DNA of 64,000 nt from Pueraria montana var. lobata (lineage: Eukaryota; Streptophyta; Magnoliopsida; Fabales; Fabaceae): contig CM048647.1 in NCBI GenBank assembly GCA_026413185.1, positions 77,142,911 to 77,206,910 of the forward strand, given 5' to 3'. The stretch's first letter is position 1, and every line of letters begins with the position of its first letter. Below the pieces are notes generated by a model. It was not told where the DNA came from, made no database searches, and worked only from the letters and a program-made list of their open reading frames with translations. Below are positions 32,537 to 45,865 of this stretch, piece by piece. A program made the translations under genes and the position numbers.

Positions 32537-33133
32537 ACCTAGCTTGGTTGGAATCGACTCAATTCGGGTCAGATCTTAGATTATCCAAAAAAAAAATTGG
32601 AGGTGAAATGGAAAAAACTAGAAAAAAAATTGGGGAAAAACATTATAAATTAAACCTAGCTAGAAATATCATATCAAATACCAAATTAACCCAAACAAAA
32701 ATGTGAATATACCCAAAATTGTTGATATAAGTCACAAAATACAACTCAAAATAAGTCAGACATAACAAACATCAACCTAAAATCATTGATTTTGAATAAT
32801 AGGTGAAAGTATACCTGAAGGAGGAAAGTGAAAAAACTAGGTGCGATCGAACTTAGGACTTTGTTGTGTTGGGAGTGGCGAAGGATGAGAACTTTAACAG
32901 AGAAGTCGTAAAAGACAAAAGTAGAGAAACTAAAAAGGAGAGAAGGGTGTTTCACTACTTCAAAGAAAACGGCAAAGGGAAAAAGAGAGCAATGAAAGAG
33001 GGGTCTTGGTGGTGTGGCCTATGGCGTGAGATGGCAGCAAGGTAATATGGTGATAAGATATTTGAGTTTTGGAGAGAGGAATTTGGGACAAAGGATCTGA
33101 GTGGGTGGATGTCATCGTCTTTGTCTGTTGTGA

Positions 33134-33188
<55 letters not shown>

Positions 33189-33290
33189 TAATAATAATTA
33201 ATAATGATAATAATAATTAATGTATTGACCACCACGTCAAATCGAGTGTCAAGTTCTAGAATATTCAAGGCCTGAATTGACTGGGTCAAG
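32537..33290. repeat. R1 repeat, copy B-4
   Basis: Collinear with 2055-2812. (AAT)n at 33134-33188 followed by an interrupted AAT/ATT stretch. Confidence 0.75.
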
Positions 33291-33782
33291 TTGTTTTTTC
33301 ACAAAATTGGATAACTTGCAAACTTGTTCAAACGAAGTCTAATATATTCAGGTTAGGTTAGGTAGGGTTAACCAGATTGATTAGGTTCGTCCTACCCATG
33401 TTTCCCCTAACCTAGATAACAACATATTGCAATTGAATATTTTCTGTGGAGATTTGATAAGTTAATTTAATAATTTGGTTATGTATAAAATACACATTTT
33501 ATACATAATTACATTTTATTAGGTAGTCATATTGAATTTCTACACAATAAATTTTTCTTCACACTAGAATATATTATATTAAAATTCTTTTATGCTAAGC
33601 TTTTAAATTTTTAAATCTCATGTTTAATTACTTTAATTTTTTTCCTTTTTGATTTAAAATTCTTTTTTGCTCAAATATTTAATTATTTCTATTCTAAAAT
33701 TAATTAATTAATTTTTAAATTTTTACTATTTCTTTCCTACATTTAAATTAATTATATATATTTTTTATTTTATAACTAATAA
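33291..33782. repeat. R2 spacer (unit B)
   Basis: Collinear with 2813-3302; no gene. Confidence 0.5.
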
Positions 33783-33919
33783 GTCGTTGGTCCTAGTGGT
33801 ATTGGGCTCGGTCCTCTTAAGCAAGGTCTCGGGTTCGAACCTTGTGGAAGGAAAAAACGTGTTTGGGAGGGGAGACCCCACTAAAGGTGGTCAGTCAAGT
33901 TCCCCAGCGGATATTAGTC
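33783..33919 (+). mobile_element. SINE S1, 3'-truncated (unit B)
   Basis: A and B boxes are kept (GGGTTCGAACC at 33831-33841). The 3' end is lost in a 247-bp deletion that joins ..ATTAGTC to TTTCATGATATAC, with AGTC shared by both edges in unit A. Confidence 0.72.
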
Positions 33920-34900
33920 TTTCATGATATACAAATAATGATATGAACTTAGATACATAACCAAATATAGAACCAACACCAAATTAAATAATCTAAATCA
34001 AAGAATACCAAATGGATTGCCTCATTTCCTTACACAGTTACACTGCTTACTTCTTGTATGCAATGCGAGCAACCCAAAAACTGGAAAAAGTGATATTAAT
34101 TTGCAATCGTTATGAAATGCAGATGATATTCCCACCCAACTCTCAAGCATTAATTTCCTCCTCCCACATAAACAAATTCTTCCGTCACCTCTAACATCAA
34201 TTCCACTTTCCTTTGCACCATTCTCCTAACTCAGCCACCGTTCCCTTGTTATTATCAAAAAAGCTATTCAACCTGTTATAACTAGATTTTAACACACACC
34301 CCTCCATCCAAGGATCCAGCTAAAAAAATGTGTCCCATCCAGTTTAATTTCACTGATTTCATAATATTTTCTCTCCACCGATCATCAAAGTTCAAAGAAT
34401 TGTCATTTTGAGGCTTAATAAGGCTTATTATGCAAAAGTATTAGACTTGGATAGCAGACATGAAAACAAAGACTCATGACTCATGAGTACCCCATGCAAT
34501 ATTTTAACTAACTCTAGTTCCCTCCATAGAGATTTTATCATTTTATTGAGGAGAGATTATTTAATCTTTTTTTATTACTTTTAGCTATTTTATTGAGGAG
34601 AGATTTTATCATTTCAAAGTAATTTAATACGAAATTATTCATAAGTTTCAATATCTAATACTTAATTTATTACAACAATAAAGTATTGAATACAAAATTA
34701 TCAAACTCGCACCTCGAATCCATCAGACGGTGGTGGATTAATGGTGCTTAATTAATTTCAAACAATACATCAAAATTTAGTTGGAAAGCGATATATTATA
34801 CTAACACACATGTTGAGTACAAATGTATAATAATCATTATATATCCATATGTCTCATTCAAACATACAATTAACAAACGAATTGCTGGCAACTTATATTC
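33920..34900. other. 3' flank of F-box gene 1 (unit B)
   Basis: Collinear with 3687-4667, including the degraded minus-strand LINE piece at about 33998-34400. No gene. Confidence 0.55.
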
Positions 34901-36731
34901 TCAGACAATCAATATCTGTAAATTCTCTGAAGCCTTTGGAACATCGAGTAACAATCTTGCATGTGCATAGTGATGTGCCAATCTTTCATCACCCTCTTCC
35001 TTCACTATATTGATAGTAAATTGCTCCAAGACACAGCCAGTTTGGATCAGATATAAGCACCAATACATTCCTTTGTTGCTCGCTCGGAAATCCTTCACCT
35101 CAACCACCTTTAGAGTTTTTCTTAAGCATTCAAAAGTTATCCTTTGTTCCTTACAGAATTTCTCAAAGTTGAAAAGATGGGGTCTAATATAATCCTGAAA
35201 TATATATATATAACATATCAACACATGTTCCATTATTCAAGCTTTAATATGCATATATATATAACCATTGAGAAAGAGTTGTATATATAAAATCAAAGGT
35301 AATTGACTCACTGGATATAATTTTCCTTGGCCAAAGTCCAGCGTGAGTTTCTCCAAACAAACACAACTGCTAAGAAGTAAAAGCAATCCGTACAATTCTT
35401 GATTATACATATTAGTCTTCACGATCAAATGTCTCACGATCATATCATGTAATTCATGTTCGATACGACTCGGTTCTTCTCCAGTAGGAATAGCCTTTTT
35501 TTTTTTTTGCCATGCATTTAAAAATGAAAACAAATATTTAAAAAAACAACAATAAAAAGTTGTTTCTAACCATACCAAAGAATAAAAAAAAAAAAATTAT
35601 ATTCGTACATTTGGTCTCTCTTTCAACTAATTTTTTTTATCTCTCCTTAATTTCCTATCACACCACTTATCGCAACTATTATTTTCTCTATCTTTTCTTG
35701 TCCTTCCTATCATTCTCTTTCCTTCACCTCATCCAGACCAAAATGGGTGGATGTTAATTCATATTTCTCATTTAAAAAAGTGAAAGAAAAGTACGTACCT
35801 GAAGCAAGAAGCTGCAAACTGTAAGAACCTTAACGCCTCTGAGATAGTATAAACATTCACAAAGTTCATCCCCATATTCCTCAATATTGGTCATAGGCGT
35901 GAAGTCTAGTTGTGCTTCTTGTATGACGTTAGGGAGTACTTTTACTAGAAAAATTCCCAATTTTCCAGAATATTTGAGAAACTTGAGATTTGGTGCCCTC
36001 AAATCCATGTAATCAGAGATAACAAAATGGCACTTATTTATAACCAACCTTCTTAATCCAGGTTCTCTAGAGCCCATATCGAAATGTGCCAAATTCCAAC
36101 ATTTCTTGAGACTCAAGTTTTCAAGTTTCCCAAGGGTGGATAAGAGGGTCTTAACAGTGTCAAGAGTCACTTCAATCCACCCAAAAGAAACATCCTTAAG
36201 TGCCACAAGATTGCACAAATCAGGCATGGCAAAACCGCATGCATACAACTCTAGAGCCTCAAGTGATGCATGTCCATAAACATGGTTTGGCAATTGAAAC
36301 AAAGCATCATGATGATTATCATCATCCTCGTCCCATGTTGGGTCTGAGAAATCAAGCCTCAACTCTTTAACCCCGTGTTGTGTAGCAAATGCAACACAAC
36401 GTTCTATAATGTCAGCACAACTTTCAGGGTTTGAAACCTTGAGAGAGAACTTGTCCATTGTGTTGCCTTTGTAGTTCTTCATGAAGTTGGTGATGAAGCT
36501 GAAGAAAACCTTTCTCTGTGCTTCTTTGGTTTCATCAGATCCACAAGGATTAACAAAGAAGAGTTCGTTGAACTCTATGTTCCTCGTTGATTGCCATATC
36601 TTGGACCACTTCTTGGACAGGACGCATGTCCTTGCTGCCTCTTTGAAAGGAAGGAATGAAACAATGGTGATAAGAACAGCTTCCTTCAACAAACAGAACT
36701 TGTCCACCAGGTTCCTTCTTATCCTTGCCAT
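34901..36731 (-). CDS. F-box/LRR/FBD protein, gene 1 (unit B), intact
   Basis: Exons 36731-35799, 35494-35312 and 35194-34901 give 469 aa with the same splice sites as the unit A copy. Found differences are D10 (E in A), M84 (V in A), and F and H in exon 3 where A has L and R. F-box at about residues 13-54, LRR-like centre, FBD-like C-terminus ending DVPKASENLQILIV. The oligo(A) before the exon 2 acceptor is 2 bases shorter than in A. This is the only F-box gene open in both units, which makes it the best candidate for retained function. Confidence 0.88.
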
Positions 36732-37313
36732 GGCTATATATAGTTTTGAATCGAAGGTAAAAGGGTGCAACCTTTGGTGACTCCTTGTGTCCTGCAAAAT
36801 CAAAATTACACCAAAGTTGTCATAGTTTTCTCATAGGATGTCATTTAAGGTATTCAAAATTTGAAGTTTTATTTTTAACTAAATAGCTCTTACATGCTCC
36901 CAAAGAATTATGTTTCTATCTATATTACTTAATATTATATGCAGAATTCATTTTTTTTTCGTAAACTTTATATTCTGAATTAATGGCATCCCATCTTAAT
37001 AAATCCATTTAAAAAAAAAAGCTAACAATTTGAGGATGTTTCTAAATATTGTTATATATAGAAAAATATCGGGCTGTGAATTTTTTTATTTTATTTCAGA
37101 ACAACAAACTCACTCTTGCATTAAACTAAATTAAGAGTGAAAATGGGTCAGATTGGTTCAAGTTTGACGGGGAAATTGAAATTAATTGAATTTAATATAA
37201 AATTTAAGGGTTATAAGGTTGGCTTAGATATGAAGGAGAAGGGAGGAGGGAAGAAGTCGTGGTTATAGGCGTGAAGATTAAACTTGTGTTTATGTATGTC
37301 TTTTTTTGTTTTT
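36732..37313. other. Upstream region of F-box gene 1 (unit B)
   Basis: Collinear with 6504-7080. The minus-strand acceptor-like TTTTGCAG|GACACAAGG is conserved near 36790-36800. One copy of the 150-bp block. Confidence 0.5.
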
Positions 37314-37914
37314 ACCTAACTTGGTTGAATTCGAGTCAGTTTGGGCTAGGTCTTAGATTATTCAAAGAAAAGTTGGAGGTGAAATGGAAAAAACTAAAAA
37401 AATAATCGGGGAAAAACATTAAAAATTAAACCTAGGTAGAAATATTAGATCAAATACCAAATCAACCCAAACAAAAATGTAAATATACCCAAAATTGTTG
37501 ATATAAGTCACGAAATACAACAACTCAAAATAAGTCAGACACAACAAACATCAATCCAAAATCATTGATTTTGAATAATAGGTGTGAATATACCTGAAGG
37601 AGAAAAATGAAAAAATCAAGTGCGACCGAACTTGGGACTTCGTTGTGTGAGGAGTGCAAGGGGATAAGAACTTTGACAGAGAAGTTGTAAAAGACAAAAG
37701 TAGAGAAACTAAAAAAGAGAGAAGGGTTGTTTCACTATTTCAAAGAAAACAACAAAGGGAAAAAAAGAGCAATGAATGAGGTCTTTGGTGGTGTTGACTA
37801 TGGCGTGAGATGGTAGCAAGGCAAAAAAAATATGGTGACAAGATATTTAAGATTTGGAGAGAGGAATTTGGGACAAAGGGTTTGAGTGGATGGATGTCAC
37901 CGTCTTTGTCTGTT

Positions 37915-37982
<68 letters not shown>

Positions 37983-38045
37983 TGTATTGACCACCAAGTC
38001 GTATCGAGTGTCAAGATCTAGAATATTTAGGGCTTAAATTGATTT
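37314..38045. repeat. R1 repeat, copy B-5
   Basis: Collinear with 7081-7799; (ATA)n expanded to about 22 units at 37917-37982. Confidence 0.75.
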
Positions 38046-38126
38046 TGATTGGTTGACAGTATAAAATTACTTTACACTATCAGTACATGATTGTTAAACT
38101 CTTGAGTTTATATATGTTTTGTTTTG

Positions 38127-38730
38127 GACCTAACTTGGTTGGAATCAACTCAATTTGGGCTAGATATTAGATTATCAAAAGAAAAAAGTTGAAGGTAAAA
38201 TGGAAAAAACTAGAAAAAAAATTGGGAAAAAACATTATAAATTAAACCTAGCTAGAAATATCAGATCAAGTACCAAAGCAACCCAAACAAACATGTGAAC
38301 ATACCCAAAATTGTTGATATGAGTCACAAACTACAACAACTCAATAAGTCAGACACAACAAACATCAACCTAAAATCATTGATTTTGAATAATAGGTGTG
38401 AATATACCTAAAGGGGGGAAATGAAAAACCAGGTGCAATCAAACTTAGGACTTTGTTGTGTTGGGAATGCGATAGGATGAGAACTTTGACAGAGAAGTCA
38501 TAAAAGACAAAAGTAGAGAAACTTAAAAAAAGAGAAGGGTGTTTCACCACTTCAAAGAAAACGGCAAAGGGAAAAAAAGAGTGATGAAAGAGGGATCTTG
38601 CTGGTGTGGCGTGTGGCGTGAGATGGCAGCAATGCAAAAAAAACTTAGTGATAAGATATTTGAGTTTTGGAGAGAGGAATTTGGGACAAAGGGTCTGAGT
38701 GGGTGGATGTCATCATCTTTGTCTGTTGTG

Positions 38731-38771
<41 letters not shown>

Positions 38772-38837
38772 TAAATGTATTAACCACCAAGTCAGGTTTG
38801 GTGTCAAGTTCTAGAATATTCAGGGCTTGAATTGATT
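38127..38837. repeat. R1 repeat, copy B-6, palindromic AAT/ATT tract
   Basis: Collinear with 7881-8591. The AAT arm is shorter and the ATT arm longer than in A. Confidence 0.75.
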
Positions 38838-39924
38838 AGGTCAAGTTGTTTATTTCATAAAATTGGATGACTTGCAAACTTGTTCAAACCAAGTCTAATA
38901 TATTCGAGTTAGGTTAGGAAGGGTTAACTAGATTAATAAGGTTTTGTCCTACCCATGTTTCCCCTAATCTAGATAACAACATATTGCAATTGAATATTTT
39001 CTGTGGAAAGTTAATTTAATAATTTGGTTATGGATAAAATACACATTTTATACATAATTTACATTTTATTAGATAGTTGTGTTGAATTTGTACACACTAA
39101 AATTAAAGTTTAATTTTGATGCATTATTAGTGTAAAGAGTTTTATCATGTCAACTAATTAGAAAATATATAAATTATGAATTTTAAAGTAATTATTATAA
39201 AAGTCAACAATTTTATCATATATAACAATTTATAATTTGCTAACAATATAAAAAAATCTTTACACTTTCAATGTATTTTTTTTATTCTGCTTTTTTTTTT
39301 ATTCTGACACTTTCAATGTATTTTAAATAAATTCATAAAATTATTTTATTTTTGTATAGATCATTTATCCAAATTAAATTGGTTTTAATTATTTTGTTTC
39401 ATTCTCATTAATTTCATACCAAATGTCTATAATAAATTTAATATTTATAGAAAACATTAAACCAATTATTACATATTGCTTATTATGAATCTATTATATA
39501 TATATCAATTCCTAAATTGTCAATTTGAGTCTTCTTTTATAAATGAGGGTTTTTTTTTCCTTATATCATTTCTTTTTGTAACATGTGATTCTACTATTAT
39601 TTAATATACTTATATTTTTATTATTAAAAAATTCTCAAATCATTAATTATTTTAAAATTTATAAATCTCATGTTTAATTACTTTAATTTTTTCCTTTTTG
39701 AATTGAAATTCTTTTTTGCTCAAATACTTAATTATTTCTATTCTTAAATTAATTAATTAATTTTTAAATTTTACTATTTCTTTCCTACATTTAAATAAAT
39801 AAAATAATATATTGATATAAACTTAATTATTTAATTTTATACTTATTTTATAATTATTATATAATTCTTTTAATTTCAAAAATATAATAGGTGTTCATAA
39901 TTCTTTTAATTTTCAATATTATGA
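38838..39924. repeat. R2 spacer with MITE M2 (unit B)
   Basis: Collinear with 8592-9679; M2 at 39118-39277. No gene. Confidence 0.55.
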
Positions 39925-41038
39925 AAGTTTTCCCAAGGCTTAGCTACTCCCTCTACATGATTGGTTTTCTATGCCCTAAAAGCATAAAAACCAAGAACCA
40001 TAAGCCCAAGGCTTAGCTACAGTGCATCGTCCATGGCTTATGCACCTATAACAATATACATGAGTAGAGGTCCTATGACTCTTGTATCGTCATTCATGGC
40101 TTAAAACTTCCCTAGCAAAATTGGCATGGCACTTGTCATATGACTATAACTTCATTCTATTTGTCTTGTGTTTGCAGTACCCATAATTGAATATATAGCA
40201 GCACATAGATATTTTAATTTCTAGCATCACTAATCTTGTAAATGCTCCTAACGACAAAATGTACCTGATGCTACAGTGACCACCAACTCCAAAGCTAATT
40301 AAAGTAAATCATTTTAATTTTAATGCTTTACAAAGACAAAAACATGTTGCTACCACATTGACAGCACCATACTGCAACTTATACCAACAAAACATGGCAA
40401 CCAAAAATGCACAAAAAAAAAGCTGTGACTATACCAAAACCTTCACTATAATGACTATATGTGACTCCACCATTTCCCCTTTTGCAGCAAATTGCCTTCC
40501 ATTTCCAAAGCCTGCACTTTCCAATAACACCCCAAGACCTCAGTGATCAATGCAACTCAAAACTTGTGGAAATTTTGGACTCATTAAAAGAGAAGTGTGA
40601 CTCAAAGCACAGTTTTCAATATATCCCAAGCAGCTTATATTATCATACATTGATAGAACCTATCTTACAGACTTCTCCTTTTACCTCATGTATGCCAATC
40701 TACTACACTTCCCTATTTCAAATATCATCGTTCTTCACTCGTTGCAAATGAAGCTAGCTTTGACACTGATCTTTTGGGATCAAGACCCAAGTAGCTAGAT
40801 ACAAAATATTAAAGTTTGCTCGCTTTGCTATAATCCATAACCATGCTTGCTTGTATTTTGACCTTCTCCATCATTAATTGTTGCAACATCCAACAATTTA
40901 GATTGGTATTGCTTGTTATTTGTTAATTTGCAAAAGTATTAATTAGGCTTGAAAACAAAATGAAGAACTACTGCACAAGGAGAATATTAATTAACTAACT
41001 ACCAGATGATATAAAGTGTGGACGTAAGCTTGCATATA
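39925..41038. other. Unassigned spacer (unit B)
   Basis: Collinear with 9680-10794, with only a few base changes seen. No convincing ORF. Confidence 0.4.
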
Positions 41039-41335
41039 TACATTATCCAAGACAAAGCTGCCAAGGCTCCAATCCAAGTTCGCTGGTATCCACCCCATTG
41101 GTACTGCGGACAATGGCTTCATGTATTCTCTGGATCTTGTGGTTTCACAACCAACTTGCACACTCAACTTTTTGCTATATTCCAGGGTCGATCTTCAGTT
41201 AGTTTGGAATTTAGGTTCTTCAGTTTCAAGCACACTTTCAGGGAGGGGAATGCTAGTTCGGACTGGCTTAACACTATATATGTTGAAACCTCTTCATTTA
41301 TGGACTTCTTGCCCTGCGCAACTCTCTTTTCTTAA
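41039..41335 (+). pseudogene. Degraded LINE RNase H-like fragment (unit B)
   Basis: Collinear with 10795-11090. REGNASSDWL here has lost the Cys of the A copy. A one-base deletion near 41305 changes the end of the frame. Confidence 0.45.
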
Positions 41336-41919
41336 AGACTAATACAAAAAAAGATTGGTATTTGACATTCTAGATTGATTCTAATTACAGTTGATATAGT
41401 AAATATGTTTTTTTTTTTAAAAAATAGCCGTGCAACTACAAATCTTTCATAATATACAAACAATGATATGAACTTAGATACATAACTAAATATAGAATCA
41501 ACACTACTCCAAATTAATCTTTTTTTTACTTTTAGCTTTTTTATTGAGGGAGAGATTTTATCATTTCATAGTATCTAATACAAAATTATTCATAACTTTC
41601 AATCTAATACTTAATTTATTGCAGCAATAAAGTATTGAATACAAAATTAATTATTCAAACTCGCTCCTCGATCGAATCCATCCGCCGGTGGTGGATTGTG
41701 CTTAATTAATTTCAAACAATATATTAAAATTTAGTTGTAAATTAAGAGATAGATATATATATTATAACACACATGTTGAGTACAAATTAATGTATAACCA
41801 TTATCCATATGTTTTTAAAGCAGAAGGCTTTCTTGAATAATACATAAGCTTCTCTCTCTATATATATATCATTCAAATGATACAATAACAAACGAAGTGC
41901 TAGCAACTTATATATATTC
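41336..41919. other. 3' flank of F-box gene 2 (unit B), shortened
   Basis: A deletion of about 616 bp relative to A joins CCAAATTAA to TCTTTTTTTT near 41517 and removes the LINE-like piece. No gene. Confidence 0.6.
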
Positions 41920-43740
41920 TCATACAATCAATATCTGTAAATTCTCTGAAGCCTTTGAAACATTGAGTAAAGATCTTGCACATGCATAGCGCTTTGCCAC
42001 TGTTTCATCACTCTCATACTTCTTGGCTACATTGATAATAAGTTGTTCTAAGACACAGCCAACTTTGATCAGATAGTAGCACGCAAACATTTCGTTCCTT
42101 CTCCCTCGGAATCCCTTCATCTCCACCACCTTTAGAGTTTTTGTTGAGCATTCAAAAATTTTGTACTGTTCCTTACAGAACATCTCAAAGTCGAAAGGAT
42201 ATGGGTTAACGTAATCCTGAAATATACATAAAACATATCAACACATGTTCCATTCAAGCTTTAATTAATATGCATATATATATATATATATATAACCATT
42301 GAGAAAGAGTGACATATAAAATCAAAGGTAATTGACTCACTCGATATATTTTTCCTTTGCCTATCTCCAGCGTGAGCTTCTCCAAACAAACACAACACTG
42401 AAGAAGTAACGTTAATCCGAACATTTCTAGCCTATGCATATTAGTCATCACGAACAAATGTCTCACGTACATATCATGTTAGATACGTTCCAGTGTTTCT
42501 TCTCCATAAGGAATAGCCTTTTTTTTTCCACGCATTTAAAAATGAAAAACAAATATTTAGAAAAAAATAATCAAACTGTTTCTAATCATACCAAAGAATA
42601 AAAGAATAATTATATTCATACATTTAGTCTCTCTTTCATCTAATTTTCATTTATTTTTTTATCTCTCTTAATTTTCCATCACAACTATTATTTTCTGTAT
42701 CTTTTCTTGTCCTTCCTGTATCATTTTTCTTCCCTCCACCTCATCCAGACCAAAATGCATGGGTGGATGTTAATTCATATTTCTCATTTAAAAAAAGAGA
42801 AAGAAAAAGTACGTACCTGAAGTAAGAAGCTACAAACTGCAAGAATCTTAACGTATCTGAGATCGTATAAAGATTCACAAAGTTCATCCCCATATTCCTC
42901 AAAATTGGTCATAGGGGTGAAATCCAGTTGTGCTTCTTTTAAGACGTTAGGGAGTACTTTTACTTGAAAAATCCCCAATTTTCCAGTATATTTGAGACAC
43001 TTGAGATTTGGCGCCCTAAAATCCACGTAATCAGAGATAACAAAATGGCACTTCTTTATGAGCAACCTTCTTAATCCAAGTTCTTTAGAGCCCATATCAA
43101 AATGTGCCAAATTCCAACATTTCTCCAAACTCAAGATTTCAAGTTTGCCAAGGGTAGATAAGAGGGTCTTAAGAGTGTCAATTGTCACTGGAATCCAGCC
43201 AAAAGAAACCTCCTTAAGTGCCACAAGATTGCACAAATCAGGCATGGCAAAACCGCATGAATACAACTCTAGAGCCTCAAGCGATGCATGTCCATAAACA
43301 TGGTTTGGCAATTGAAACAAAGCATCATGATGGTTATTATCATCCTCCACCTCCCATATTGGGTCTGAGAAATCAAGCCTCAACTCTTTAACCCCGTGCT
43401 CTGTAGCAAATGCAACACAACGTTCTATAAAGTCAGCACAACTCTCAGGGTTTGAAACACTGAGAAAGAACTTGTCCACTGTGTTGCTATTGTAGTTCTT
43501 CATGAAGTTGGTGACGAAGCTGAAGAAAACCCTTCTCCGTGCTTCTTTGGTTTCATCAGATTCATAATAATCAACAAAGAAGAGTTCGTTGAACTCTATG
43601 TTCCTCGTTGATTGCCATATCTTGGACCACCTCTTGGACAGCACGCATGTCCTTGCTGCTTCTTCAAAAGGAAGGAATGAAACAATGGTGATAAGAAGAG
43701 CTTCGTCCAACAAAGAGAACATGTCCACGTTCCCTGCCAT
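41920..43740 (-). pseudogene. F-box/LRR/FBD gene 2 (unit B), nonsense mutation in exon 2
   Basis: Exons 43740-42817, 42517-42341 and 42216-41920, with the same splice motifs as the unit A copy. In exon 2 the codon at 42481-42479 is TAA where unit A has CAA (Gln), so translation would stop after 320 residues (..GEETLERI). The rest of exon 2 and all of exon 3 stay open. The truncated product keeps the F-box and LRR region but no FBD. The stop also predicts nonsense-mediated decay, because an exon junction lies about 140 nt downstream. Exon 1 differs from A at N for D in NIEFNELFF and M for I in NFMKNY; both match genes 1/3. Confidence 0.85.
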
Positions 43741-43935
43741 GGCTACAGCTAGCGATGAAACTTTTTAATTTGGCTTGGTAGTCAAATATATGAGTGCTAT
43801 GTGAAATGGTATTGGTTTTGGTCTTTTTTATAGTTTTGAATGGGTGCAACCTTTGGAGGACACGTTTTGTATATATTGTGAATGATCTTTGGTGATGCCT
43901 TGTTTCCCTGCAATGCATAAAATTAGCACTAGAGT
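43741..43935. promoter_or_regulatory. Leader of F-box gene 2 (unit B)
   Basis: Collinear with 14105-14297; the acceptor-like ATTGCAG|GGAAACAAGG is conserved near 43900-43914. Confidence 0.33.
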
Positions 43936-44383
43936 CATTTAAGGTATTCAAAATCTGAAATTATGTTTTTAACTAAATAGCTCTTTTACGTGTTCCCAAG
44001 GAATTGTGTTTCTATCTATGTTGCATGATATTATATTCAGAATTGATATTTTTTTGGTAAACATTATATTTCGAATGAATTATTTAAGGTATTCAAAATT
44101 TGAAATTATGTTTTTAGCTAAATAGCTCTTACGTGTTGTTCCCAAAGAATTATGTTTCTATCTATGTTACCTAATATTATATTCAGAATTGATATTTTTT
44201 TGGTAAACATTATATTTCGAATGAATTATTAATTTAAGGTATTCAAAATTTGAAATTATGTTTTTAGCTAAATAGCTCTTACGTGTTGTTCCCATGGAAT
44301 TGTGTTTCTATCTATGTTACATAATATTATATTCAGAATTGATATTTTTTGGTAAACATTATATTTCGAATGAATTGCATTCC
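43936..44383. repeat. Three tandem copies of the 145-150 bp upstream block (unit B)
   Basis: TTAAGG marks at 43939, 44084 and 44234. Same copy number as A, so the expansion predates the unit duplication. Confidence 0.85.
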
Positions 44384-44826
44384 ATCTTAACAAATCCATT
44401 TGAAAAAAACTAACAATTTAAGGATTTTTTAAGAAAGTTATATATGAAAAAAATATCGCATTGAATTTTCTATTTTATTTCAAAACACCATACTCACTAT
44501 CGATGGATAAAAGAATATATATAATATTGTCTACTGTTGAGTTAATAATCAAGAAAAAAAGAAGGTGCTCTCTAAGCAAAAAAAAAATTAAAATAAAAAA
44601 GGTAATGAAAAAATTATATTAAAATTTTTTCATATGTTAAGATTTAAAATTTTTAAATCTTATCTTTAGTTACTTTTACTTTTTTATACTTAAATTTAAA
44701 GTTATATGAAAAAAATACATCTGCTTTTTTTTTTTTTAATATGAAACTTACTCTTGATAGATGCAAAAAATATTACCCTTTATTGAGTTAATTAACGAAG
44801 ACAAAACAAATTTCTCTCTCTCTCTC
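44384..44826. other. AT-rich spacer (unit B)
   Basis: Collinear with 14746-15190; no gene. Confidence 0.5.
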
Positions 44827-44962
44827 TTTTTTTTTTTTTTTGACAAGAAACAATGAAGCAAAAACAAAAGACAGAAACAACAAAGAAACTACGCCCTAGG
44901 GAAACAAATGCCCTGTGCATCAGCCATCGGGAAGCCTTGGAGAGCAGAAGGAGGGTAACAAG
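44827..44962 (-). mobile_element. Retroposon 3' end with oligo(A) (unit B)
   Basis: Collinear with 15191-15330; A15 run at 44827-44841 on the minus strand. Confidence 0.4.
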
Positions 44963-45148
44963 ATTCTCTCTAAGCAACTTTTTCTAAAAATAAAATATAA
45001 TTCAAAATAATTATTAAATATTTTTGTATTAATTTAAATTAGAGGTGAACAAAAGTTGATTTGGTTCGAGTTTGGAGACAAAATGAAATCGAATTGGGTA
45101 TAGTATTTCATTGAGTCAGTTCAGGTTTACATGTTTTGTTTTTTGTTT

Positions 45149-45865
45149 TGACCTAATTTGGTTGGATTCGAGTCAATTTGGGCCAAGTCTTAGATTATCC
45201 AACAAAACAAGTTGGAGGGGAAATGAAAACAAAATTGGGGAAAAACTTTATAAATTAAACCTAGGTAGAAATATCATATCAAATACCTAATTAACCCAAA
45301 CAAAAAAGTGAATATACCCAAAATTGTTGATATAAGTCACAAAATACAATCCAAAATAAGTCAAATATGACAAACATTAACCCAAAATAATTAATTTCGA
45401 ATAATAGGTGTAAACATACCTGTAGGGGGGAAAAGAAAAATCATATGCGATTCAACTTACGACTTTGTTGTGGTGGGAGTGACTAATTTAGAGAATGAAA
45501 TTAACATGCCCAAAGGAGAAAGAGGTGACGAGAACTTGGAAAAAGAAGACGTAAAAGACTGTAGGGAAGAAAATAAAAAAAGAGAAAGGATGTTTCAATG
45601 TTTCAAAGTAGATGGTAGATGGTAAATGAGAGCAATGAACGAGTTGTTTGCGATGGTGCGGCCTGTGGCGTGAGATGGCAGCAGGGCACAGAAATATAGG
45701 AACAAGTTTTTGGTGAGAGGAATTAGGGACAAAGGGTCTAAGTGGTGTCTATCTCTGTCTTTATCTGTTGTAAGAATAAGAAAGTGAAATTATAATAAAT
45801 TTATTTACCACCACGTCGAATCGGGCATCAAGTTCTGTTAGTCGAAATCGAGACCTGACTTTATA
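45149..45865. repeat. R1 repeat, copy B-7
   Basis: Collinear with 15513-16240. One unit of a GTAGATGGTA direct repeat has been lost near 45612 relative to A. Confidence 0.7.
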
